This document shows, one piece after another, positions 1-5,651 of a stretch of DNA of 9,444 nt. This stretch comes from Betaproteobacteria bacterium (GTDB taxonomy: Bacteria > Pseudomonadota > Gammaproteobacteria > Burkholderiales > Rhodocyclaceae). A program made the position numbers and the translations under genes. The notes beneath the pieces are model-generated. The model had not been told where the DNA came from. It saw only the letters and a list, made by a program, of their open reading frames with translations, and searched no databases. The stretch lies in the NCBI GenBank assembly GCA_028065725.1, contig JAPTVL010000069.1:1-9444 (forward strand), in the 5' to 3' direction. How positions within the stretch are numbered: the first letter of the stretch is position 1; each line of letters starts with the position of its first letter.

Positions 1-281
1 GTTTTGGCGTGACGCGCCGACCGGACGCCACCCGGCTGGCAAAAGCGGTCGAAGTCTTTCTCCAAGACATTCCCAGTTTGCCCTGGACGTCGGCCACGGC
101 GCAGGCTTACGCTGAACTGCGTACCCGCATGGAGACCCAGGGCATCGGCCTGTCGGCCATGGATCTGTTGATCGCCACCCATGCTCTGGCCGAAGACTGC
201 ACGCTGGTCAGCGCTGACCGCGCCTTCACGCGGATACCCGGCCTGCGCGTGTTCGACTGGTCGGCCTCCGCCGACAAGTAA
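1..281 (+). CDS. PIN-domain toxin, VapC/FitB-like, 3' part only
   Basis: The open frame enters from the left edge (first full codon at position 3) and ends with TAA at 279-281. About 93 residues of the C-terminal part of a PIN-domain ribonuclease are visible. PIN toxins of the VapC/FitB type cut RNA, often tRNA or rRNA, with a cluster of acidic residues holding metal. The third and fourth acidic positions are recognisable, in LSAMDLLIATHAL and LVSADRAF, followed by the usual end IPGLRVFDW. The first Asp and the Glu, normally near the N-terminus and near residue 40, would lie outside the window, as would the antitoxin gene. The GTG at 9 is in frame but is unlikely to be the start, because the family fold needs the missing N-terminal strand and helices. 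It is encoded on the same strand as hsdM, 53 bp upstream of it. Family assignment is firm; activity cannot be judged. Confidence 0.85.
   Translation, partial: FGVTRRPDATRLAKAVEVFLQDIPSLPWTSATAQAYAELRTRMETQGIGLSAMDLLIATHALAEDCTLVSADRAFTRIPGLRVFDWSASADK
256..279 (+). terminator. hairpin over the PIN gene stop codon (terminator-like, no T tract)
   Basis: ACTgGTCGGC / GCCGACaAGT pair around a CTCC loop: nine base pairs with one G-A mismatch, the 3' arm ending at the first base of the TAA stop. There is no following run of T, so it is not a classical intrinsic terminator. It could slow readthrough into hsdM or protect the 3' end of the message. Function is inferred only. Confidence 0.3.
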
Positions 282-289
282 CGCGCCCC

Positions 290-295
290 TAAAAT
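290..295 (+). promoter_or_regulatory. possible -10 box (TAAAAT) for hsdM
   Basis: TAAAAT lies 39 bp before the hsdM ATG, in the only non-coding gap upstream of it. No convincing -35 element is visible 16-18 bp further upstream, so hsdM may be read from this weak site, by readthrough from the PIN toxin operon, or both. Confidence 0.2.
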
Positions 296-334
296 GTCCA
301 TACCTTGCGTCAAGCCCAGCGAGCCGATGAAGCA

Positions 335-2467
335 ATGAGTGTCAGTGCCTTCCAGAATATTTCAAAGATCGAAGACAGCCTCTGGGAGGCCGCCGATCAG
401 CTGCGCGCCAATTCCAAGCTGACCAGCAGCGAGTACTGCATGCCGGTGCTCGGCGTGATCTTCCTGCGCCACGCAGCCAACCGCTACCAGGCGGCGTTGC
501 GAGCCATCGAGGCCGACCAGGCCGCCGGCAAGATGCCCAGCCGTCCGCTGATGAAGGGCGACTTCATCATGCGCCGCGCGCTGATGCTGCCCGAGATCGC
601 CCGCTACGACCATCTGCTCAAGCTGCCCGCCGGCGCCAATCTCGGCGCGGCCATTGTGGCGGCCATGAACGCCATCGAAGCCGACTTCGAGCCGCTGGCC
701 AACCAGTTGCCCAAGGACTACGACCGCTTCGAGAACAAATTGCTCGAAGACCTGCTGCGCAACTTCGATTCGGACGCCCTGCGCAATGCCACCGGCGACG
801 TCTTCGGCCGCATCTACGAATACTTCCTGATGAAGTTCGCCATCCAGGGCGCGCAGGACAACGGCGAATTCTTCACCCCGCCCTCGCTGGTGCAGACCCT
901 GGTCAATGTCATCGAGCCCGACCACGGCGTGGTGTTCGACCCCGCCTGCGGCTCGGCCGGCATGTTCGTGCAGTCCAGCCACTTCATCGAGCACGAAGGC
1001 CTGGACACGATGAAGCGCGTCAGCTTCTACGGCCAGGAAAAGACCGCCACCACCATCCGCCTGGCCAAGATGAACCTGGCCGTGCACGGGCTGGAGGGCG
1101 ACATCCGCGAGGCCAACTCCTTCTACGCCGACGTGCACCGCCTGCAGGACGGCCGCGCGCTGTGGGGCAACTGCGATTTTGTCATGGCCAATCCGCCGTT
1201 CAACGTCGACATGGTGGACGCCGAGCGGGTCAAGGACGACCGCCGCCTGCCCTTCGGCCTGCCCGGCGTGAACAAGGACAAGCGCGTTTCCAACGGCAAC
1301 TATCTGTGGATTTCCTATTTCCACAGCTACCTGTCGGACAAGGGCCGCGCCGGCTTCGTCATGTCCTCCCAGGCCAGCTCCGCCGGCCACGGCGAAAAGG
1401 AGGTCAGGCGCAAGCTGGTGGAGACCGGCGACGTCGATGTGATGATCGCCATCCGTTCCAACTTCTTCTACACCCGAACGGTGCCCTGCGAACTGTGGCA
1501 CTTCGACCGCGCCAAGCCGGCCGAGCGCCGCGACCGGGTGCTGATGCTCGACGCCCGCAACGTCTATCGCAAGGTCACGCGCAAGATCTACGACTTCAGC
1601 CCCGAGCAGCAGGCCAACCTCACCGCCATCGTCTGGCTGTACCGCGGCCAGCAGCAGCGCTTCTTAGGTCTGGTTGAGGACTACTGCACCCGGCTCGCAA
1701 CCGAGAGCGGCGCCATCATTCCGGCGCTCGCCACTTTCGAGACCCAGCTCACGGCCAGCCGCGCGCCGCTGGCAGCGTTCGCCGAGAACGTGGCCGAGCT
1801 GGAAGTCATCCCCGCCGGGCAGCGGCAGCCCTTGGCTGACGTGCTGAGCGAGTGGACGGATGCCGCCATGGCCTACGCCAGCGACCGAACCGCGCTGGTC
1901 GATGGACTCGCGCTGTTCCGCAAGAAATTCGCGACGCCGCCCCAGACCAACGACGCCCAGCACGCGGCGAGGCAGGCCTTCGATCCCCTGGCGGAGGCCG
2001 CCCGCGGCCTCATCAAGCAGGTCGATCTGCTCTACAAACTCGCGGCTCGCGCCGCCCAACTGGCGCAGGAGCTGGCCGCGATCGAGGCCGCCGCCGAGTT
2101 CTTCGACCGCCGCGCGACAATCAAACTCATCAAGCAACTCGACGAAGCCCGCCACGCCGCCGTCCTGCAACTCCAGGCCGCGACCAACCTGCATCGCCAG
2201 ATCGCCTGGCTGCAGGAGCGCTTCCCCAAGGCCGAAATGCAGGACGTGCCCGGCCTGTGCAAGGTGGTGAGCCGCGCCGACATCGAGGCCGCCGACTGGA
2301 GCCTCACCCCCGGCCGTTTTGTCGGCGTCGCCCCGGCGGAAGTGGATCATGACTTCGACTTCGAGCAGACCCTGCGCGACATCCATGTGGAACTCGCCGA
2401 CCTGAACCGCGAGGCGGTGGAACTGGCGGGAAAGATCCAGGAGAACTTCGAGGAGCTGGGGGTATGA
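335..2467 (+). CDS. hsdM: Type I restriction-modification DNA methyltransferase subunit M
   Basis: HsdM is the adenine-N6 methyltransferase subunit of a type I system. It acts with HsdS to methylate host sites and is also needed for restriction by the HsdR-containing complex. An HsdM_N-type helical domain occupies roughly residues 5-150 and includes SSEYCMPVLGVIFLRHA. The methyltransferase domain follows: the AdoMet-binding motif DPACGSAGMF begins at D202 and the catalytic NPPF motif at N286. From about residue 440 to the end there is a long helical, Ala/Leu/Glu/Gln-rich C-terminal part, ending in the conserved-looking stretch DWSLTPGRFVGV and a coiled-coil tail. At 710 aa it is longer than the roughly 500-aa classical HsdM, but such long forms occur in this family. 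I chose ATG 335 over the in-frame TTG at 305 because the alignable N-terminus begins there; the Shine-Dalgarno match is weak at either. The stop overlaps the next start (ATGA), linking it to the DUF1016 gene and hsdS. Confidence 0.96.
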   Translation: MSVSAFQNISKIEDSLWEAADQLRANSKLTSSEYCMPVLGVIFLRHAANRYQAALRAIEADQAAGKMPSRPLMKGDFIMRRALMLPEIARYDHLLKLPAGANLGAAIVAAMNAIEADFEPLANQLPKDYDRFENKLLEDLLRNFDSDALRNATGDVFGRIYEYFLMKFAIQGAQDNGEFFTPPSLVQTLVNVIEPDHGVVFDPACGSAGMFVQSSHFIEHEGLDTMKRVSFYGQEKTATTIRLAKMNLAVHGLEGDIREANSFYADVHRLQDGRALWGNCDFVMANPPFNVDMVDAERVKDDRRLPFGLPGVNKDKRVSNGNYLWISYFHSYLSDKGRAGFVMSSQASSAGHGEKEVRRKLVETGDVDVMIAIRSNFFYTRTVPCELWHFDRAKPAERRDRVLMLDARNVYRKVTRKIYDFSPEQQANLTAIVWLYRGQQQRFLGLVEDYCTRLATESGAIIPALATFETQLTASRAPLAAFAENVAELEVIPAGQRQPLADVLSEWTDAAMAYASDRTALVDGLALFRKKFATPPQTNDAQHAARQAFDPLAEAARGLIKQVDLLYKLAARAAQLAQELAAIEAAAEFFDRRATIKLIKQLDEARHAAVLQLQAATNLHRQIAWLQERFPKAEMQDVPGLCKVVSRADIEAADWSLTPGRFVGVAPAEVDHDFDFEQTLRDIHVELADLNREAVELAGKIQENFEELGV

Positions 2468-2657
2468 GCGATATCCAGCCGCTCCAGGGCACCGAGGTCG
2501 GACCTCTGCTCGATGACCTCAAGACCCTGATCGATCAGGCGCGACAGCAGGTCGCCATCGCCGTCAATGCCGGGTTGACGCTCCTTTACTGGCAAGTTGG
2601 CCAGCGTATGCGCAAAGACCTGCTGCTGGAGGAGGAACGAGCGGCCTATGGCGAACG

Positions 2658-2684
2658 AATTGTCGCGACACTGTCGCGACAATT
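2658..2684. repeat. perfect 27-bp palindrome, copy 1
   Basis: AATTGTCGCGACA and TGTCGCGACAATT are exact reverse complements of 13 bp flanking a single central C at 2671. It lies inside the DUF1016 gene and encodes the IVATLSRQL part. A related, imperfect copy lies 108 bp downstream. Confidence 0.9.
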
Positions 2685-2766
2685 GACGCAGAGCTATGGC
2701 AAGGGTTTCACAAAATCGGGACTCAACCGCATGGTGCAATTTGCCGAGGTTTTCCCCGATCCCCAG

Positions 2767-2791
2767 ATTGTTGCGACACTGTCGCAGCAAT
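2767..2791. repeat. near-perfect 25-bp palindrome, copy 2
   Basis: ATTGTTGCGACA and TGTCGCAGCAAT flank a central C at 2779 and pair at 11 of 12 positions. It differs from copy 1 at a few bases and encodes IVATLSQQL. The two centres are 108 bp (36 codons) apart, so the copies are in the same reading frame and give a repeated peptide motif. Confidence 0.85.
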
Positions 2792-3017
2792 TGAGCTGGT
2801 CGCACTTTCTGCTTCTGTTGCCGCTGGGGCTGATCCTCTGTGCCGGCAAGAACCGGGAAGCGGTCGAACTGCTTGAACTGGAGAAGAGCGGCATCCATGT
2901 CGCCGAATACCTGACTGCCCTGCCGCCGCGCGAAGTGCTTGAGCGCAAGCTGCATGAGGCAGTGATATCGGCGCGGGCGAGGCTTGTGCAGAGGCCGGGT
3001 GACGAGGAGTCGGGAGT

Positions 3018-4217
3018 ATGACTTGGCAGCCTAAGCGACTCGATCAACTCGGGACAGTCTCGCGTGGTCGTTCTCGGCATCGGCCAAGGGATGCTGCTCA
3101 TTTGTATGACGGCCCGCATCCATTCATCCAGACAGGCGACGTTAAACACGCCGGCCTATACATCACCGATTACACACAGACATACAGCGACGCCGGGCTT
3201 GAGCAAAGCAAGCTTTGGCCAGCCGGAACGCTCTGCATCACCATTGCAGCCAATATCGCTGACACAGCTATCCTCGGCATTGACGCTTGCTTTCCAGACA
3301 GCGTTATTGGCTTCAAGGCGGACCCGCATCAGGCAGACGCCAGATTCGTGAAGTATCTTTTCGACGCAACCATTAAAAGCCGTGCTCAACAATTCTCTCA
3401 GGGCGCGACCCAAGACAACTTAAGCCAGGAAAAACTGCTTTCGCTGGAGTTCGAGGTTCCAAAAGTCGACGAGCAAACACGCATTGCCGACATCCTCGCT
3501 GCTTACGACGGGCTGATCGAGAACAACCGCAGGCGGATGGCGTTGCTGGAGGAGTCGGCGCGGCTGCTTTACCGCGAGTGGTTCGTCCGCCTGCGCTTCC
3601 CCGGCCATGAGCACTGCCGAATCGTCGACGGCGTGCCTGAGGGGTGGGAACGTAAAACCGTCAACGAACTGAGCCGTTTCCTGAAGCGCGGAATTACCCC
3701 GACTTACGACGGCGAAGCAGAAGGGCTGGTCATCAATCAGAAATGCATCCGCGATGGTCGGGTCAACCTCGGGCTCGCTCGTCACCAGTCCAAGGAGGTT
3801 AAGCTCGAACGCCGGGTGCAACACGGTGACGTTCTTGTGAATTCCACGGGCGAGGGAACGCTCGGTCGTGTTGCTCAAGTGAAAACACCATTGCCCCACT
3901 GCACCGTGGATACCCATGTCACAATCGTTCGCCCAAAAGAAAGCGTTGCGCCTCACTACTTCGGGTTGGCCGTCATGGAGTGGGAGCCGCGCTTTTCGAC
4001 TATGGGGAAAGGTGCAACCAATCAGACTGAGCTTTCGCCCGCTACTATTGGCAACACCGAGATTGTTATGCCATCGCACACGCTGCTTGAGCAATTTGAA
4101 TTGTTTGCAGAACCCCTGTACGAGCAAGTCACTAACCTTGTCGCCCAGAACCAGAAACTCCGCGCCGCCCGCGACCTGCTGCTGCCGCGCCTGATGAGCG
4201 GGGAGCTCGCCGTATGA
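3018..4217 (+). CDS. hsdS: Type I restriction-modification specificity subunit S
   Basis: HsdS sets the bipartite DNA target of the methyltransferase and restriction complex. At 399 residues it has the standard layout: target recognition domain 1 at about residues 1-145 (with GRSRHRPRDAAHLYDG and FIQTGDV), a central conserved helical spacer at about 150-200 (EQTRIADILAAYDGLIENN and ALLEESARLLYREWFVRLRF), domain 2 at about 205-350 starting at PEGWERKTVNEL, and a C-terminal conserved helix ending in LRAARDLLLPRLMSGELAV. Both half-sites should therefore be read by one polypeptide. The start is the ATG overlapping the previous stop (ATGA), with a GGGAG Shine-Dalgarno just before it. The recognition domains look lower in GC and use different codons from the spacer and from hsdM, as expected if they were exchanged by recombination. 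The target sequence cannot be read from the protein. The stop overlaps the start of the kinase-like gene. Confidence 0.96.
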   Translation: MTWQPKRLDQLGTVSRGRSRHRPRDAAHLYDGPHPFIQTGDVKHAGLYITDYTQTYSDAGLEQSKLWPAGTLCITIAANIADTAILGIDACFPDSVIGFKADPHQADARFVKYLFDATIKSRAQQFSQGATQDNLSQEKLLSLEFEVPKVDEQTRIADILAAYDGLIENNRRRMALLEESARLLYREWFVRLRFPGHEHCRIVDGVPEGWERKTVNELSRFLKRGITPTYDGEAEGLVINQKCIRDGRVNLGLARHQSKEVKLERRVQHGDVLVNSTGEGTLGRVAQVKTPLPHCTVDTHVTIVRPKESVAPHYFGLAVMEWEPRFSTMGKGATNQTELSPATIGNTEIVMPSHTLLEQFELFAEPLYEQVTNLVAQNQKLRAARDLLLPRLMSGELAV

Positions 4218-4738
4218 GCGTTGAGAAAAAGATCGTCATCATCGCCGGGCCAAACGGCGCGGGCAAGACGACTTTCGCCCGCGAATTTCTACCCAACGAG
4301 GCCGGTTGCCCGGTGTTCGTCAATGCGGATCTGATTGCGGCTGGTATCGCCCCGTTTCAACCGGAAACCGTCGCGTTTCGCGCCGGCCGCCTGATGCTGG
4401 AAGAAATTTCGGCTCACGTTGCCGCTGGTCGGAATTTCGCCTTCGAGACGACGCTTTCAGGGCTGACCTATGCCACCATGGTTCCCGAATGGCGGTCGGC
4501 CGGCTACCAGGTCAAGCTTCTGTTTCTGTCGCTGGCCAGCGAGGAAGAAGCGATTGCCCGCGTGGCGATGCGGGTGCGCCAGGGTGGGCACAATATTCCG
4601 CCCGCGATTATTCGCCGCCGGTTTGTCAGCGGCATAAAGAATTTTCACGATGTTTATCAATCGCGCGTCGACTTTTGGCAGCGCTTTGACAATAGCGGCT
4701 CCGCGCCGCTGTTGCGGGAAGAAGGAGGAAATCCATGA
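4214..4738 (+). CDS. Zeta-toxin-like P-loop kinase
   Basis: This is a 174-residue P-loop NTPase of the zeta-toxin/AAA_33 type. Zeta toxins phosphorylate UDP-N-acetylglucosamine and block cell-wall synthesis; many chromosomal relatives have unknown substrates. The Walker A motif GPNGAGKTT spans residues 12-20. Next come VNADLI around D39 (the usual position of the catalytic Asp in zeta), FETTLSG at about 77-83, and an Arg-rich lid-like segment RVAMRVRQGGHNIPPAIIRRRF, written here as two parts: RVAMRVRQGG, then HNIPPAIIRRRF. It ends with YDNSG-like FDNSGSAP. Length and motif order are close to the short, single-domain family members. It starts in an ATGA overlap with hsdS and ends in another with a 68-aa gene, so it is translated with the modification genes. 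No epsilon antitoxin is present; the small downstream protein may fill that role. Family is firm, toxin activity and substrate are inferred. Confidence 0.88.
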   Translation: MSVEKKIVIIAGPNGAGKTTFAREFLPNEAGCPVFVNADLIAAGIAPFQPETVAFRAGRLMLEEISAHVAAGRNFAFETTLSGLTYATMVPEWRSAGYQVKLLFLSLASEEEAIARVAMRVRQGGHNIPPAIIRRRFVSGIKNFHDVYQSRVDFWQRFDNSGSAPLLREEGGNP

Positions 4739-4941
4739 ACGATTCTATGGTTTCGAAGCTGCCGGATGCCGACATGCAGGCAGCGCCCAAAGCCTTGTTG
4801 CGCGCGGCTCAGCGGGCTCGCGAGATCGCCCGGCAAACCAATACGCCGCTGGTGCTGATGCGCGACGGTGTGCTGGTCGAGGAGTTCGTGACCGACGCGG
4901 GCCCGGCGGATAAAGAAGCCCCGAAGCTGGCAAGCACCTGA
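4735..4941 (+). CDS. Small hypothetical protein, possible partner of the zeta-like kinase
   Basis: A 68-residue protein follows the kinase gene with an ATGA overlap and an excellent Shine-Dalgarno (GAAGGAGGAA at 4721-4730), which fixes the start. I do not recognise a named family. The visible layout is a polar N-terminus, a basic helix (ALLRAAQRAREIARQ, about residues 20-34), then a predicted beta hairpin (TPLVLMRDGVLVEEF, about 37-51) and a Pro/Ala/Lys-rich tail. There is no signal peptide or membrane segment. Tight coupling to a zeta-like kinase suggests an antitoxin or regulatory subunit, but the gene order (toxin first) is the reverse of most toxin-antitoxin pairs, and no direct evidence of function is seen. 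Confidence 0.75.
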   Translation: MNDSMVSKLPDADMQAAPKALLRAAQRAREIARQTNTPLVLMRDGVLVEEFVTDAGPADKEAPKLAST

Positions 4942-4951
4942 GCTTGCCAGC
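4926..4951 (+). terminator. 10-bp hairpin over the stop codon of the first gene block
   Basis: GCTGGCAAGC (4926-4935) and GCTTGCCAGC (4942-4951) pair perfectly around the loop ACCTGA, which contains the stop codon. No T run follows, so this is not a standard intrinsic terminator, but it sits at the end of the hsdM-to-small-ORF operon, just before the next promoter. It may act as a weak terminator, a 3'-end stabiliser or part of a Rho-dependent stop. Confidence 0.45.
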
Positions 4952-5045
4952 CGATTGGAAGCTTCGCCCGATGACCCTAGAAGACCAGCACACCGACCGC
5001 AAATAACGTGAATATTTGGCGCGTGAAGCGAGGAATGGCTCAGTC

Positions 5046-5074
5046 TCGACATGTGGTCGCCATGTGACTACAAT
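5046..5074 (+). promoter_or_regulatory. sigma70-like promoter for dinJ-yafQ-hsdR, with possible operator
   Basis: TCGACA (5046-5051) and TACAAT (5069-5074) are separated by exactly 17 bp and each differs by one base from consensus. Transcription would begin near 5081, about 25 nt before the dinJ-like ATG. The spacer carries CATGTG twice (5050-5055 and 5061-5066) and the inverted arms ACATG/CATGT (5049-5053 and 5061-5065). A repeat in this position suits a ribbon-helix-helix antitoxin such as DinJ repressing its own promoter. The promoter follows from sequence match; the operator role is inferred. Confidence 0.6.
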
Positions 5075-5105
5075 CGGGTTCCAAGTATTCTTTCAAGGAA
5101 TCGCC

Positions 5106-5372
5106 ATGAGCACTGCTGACACCTACGTTCGCGCCCGCATAGACACAGCCACCAAGGAACGCGCCGCTGATGCGCTGGAAGAAATGGGCTTGTCCATTTC
5201 GGACGCCATCCGTTTGCTGATGCTGCGCATAGCGGATGAGCGTCGCTTGCCTTTTGAGGTGAAGGCGCCCAATGCCACCACCCGCAAGGCCATTGCCGAG
5301 CTTGAGGCAGGCAAGGGCAAGAAATTCAAAAGCGTCGACGCGCTGATGGCCGACTTGAATGCGGACGATTGA
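5106..5372 (+). CDS. dinJ: RelB/DinJ-family antitoxin
   Basis: DinJ-type antitoxins bind and neutralise YafQ-type toxins and repress their own operon. This protein has 88 residues, the family size. The N-terminal half is the ribbon-helix-helix DNA-binding part: a short strand (TYVRARID) followed by two helices (TKERAADALEEMGLSISDA, IRLLMLRIADE). The LPFEVKAPN stretch after it is typical of the family. The C-terminal toxin-binding part is helical and charged, ending SVDALMADLNADD. ATG 5106 is chosen because it has AAGGA at the right distance and matches the family N-terminus; an upstream in-frame extension would run through the promoter. It overlaps the toxin gene by 14 nt, the classical coupled arrangement. 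Confidence 0.92.
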   Translation: MSTADTYVRARIDTATKERAADALEEMGLSISDAIRLLMLRIADERRLPFEVKAPNATTRKAIAELEAGKGKKFKSVDALMADLNADD

Positions 5373-5643
5373 GCGCTCATCGGCATTCAAACGCGATTAC
5401 AAGCGCGTGAAGGCAACACCGCGCCATGGCAAAGACGTGGATACGCGGGTGTCCGCCGTCATGGAATTGCTGCTGGTCGATCAAGCATTGCCGGAGGGCA
5501 ACCGCGACCATGTACTGAGCGGCGATTGGGCCGGTTACCGCGAGTGCCACATCAAGCCTGATCTTCTGCTGATCTACAGCAAGCCGGATGCCGACACTTT
5601 GCGGCTGGCTCGGCTAGGCTCGCATAGTGAGCTGTTCGGCTAA
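5359..5643 (+). CDS. yafQ: YafQ-family mRNA interferase toxin
   Basis: YafQ is a ribosome-dependent endoribonuclease of the RelE/ParE fold that cuts mRNA during translation. This 94-residue protein has the full family length and begins with the usual IERSSAFKRDYKR helix. The residues known to matter in E. coli YafQ have clear counterparts: H51 (RDHVLSGDW), H64 and D68 (CHIKPDLLLIY), H89 (GSHSELF) and F93. The toxin therefore looks intact and active. The start overlaps the antitoxin gene by 14 nt. Only 8 bp separate its TAA from the hsdR ATG, with no promoter or terminator visible between them, so the toxin and the restriction subunit probably share one message. Confidence 0.93.
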   Translation: MRTIERSSAFKRDYKRVKATPRHGKDVDTRVSAVMELLLVDQALPEGNRDHVLSGDWAGYRECHIKPDLLLIYSKPDADTLRLARLGSHSELFG

Positions 5644-5651
5644 TAGCACGC

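Larger units (their letters stand above)
2464..3021 (+). pseudogene. DUF1016/YhcG-like protein with the nuclease core deleted (in frame)
   Basis: Intact members of the DUF1016 (YhcG) family, as I remember them, have about 330-370 residues: an N-terminal helical domain, a central PD-(D/E)XK nuclease-like domain and a short C-terminal tail. They often sit inside type I restriction operons. This ORF has only 185 residues. Residues 1 to about 118 match the N-terminal domain (LLYWQVGQRM, GFTKSGLNRMVQFAEVFPD, LSQQLSWSHF). The chain then jumps directly to the family's C-terminal tail (GLILCAGKN, LLELEKSGIHVAEYLTALPP, EVLERKLHEA). The whole nuclease core, which should hold the conserved Asp and the ELK-type motif, is missing. 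The frame stays open, so a short protein can still be made, but it cannot have the nuclease fold. ATGA overlaps with hsdM before it and hsdS after it have been kept. I call it a pseudogene by function; it could also be a surviving partner- or DNA-binding remnant. Confidence 0.85.

Noticed and set aside
305..334. TTG start adding 10 residues to hsdM
   Set aside because: No better ribosome site and no family support for the added residues; ATG 335 is preferred.
362..1501. 379-codon open frame on the minus strand inside hsdM
   Set aside because: Same antisense shadow effect; the translation is Gly/Val/His-rich with no recognisable motif, while hsdM motifs are intact on the plus strand.
5016..5105. 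Longer dinJ-like protein starting 90 bp upstream
   Set aside because: The extension would encode the promoter region and has no family similarity; ATG 5106 has a good Shine-Dalgarno and the normal N-terminus.
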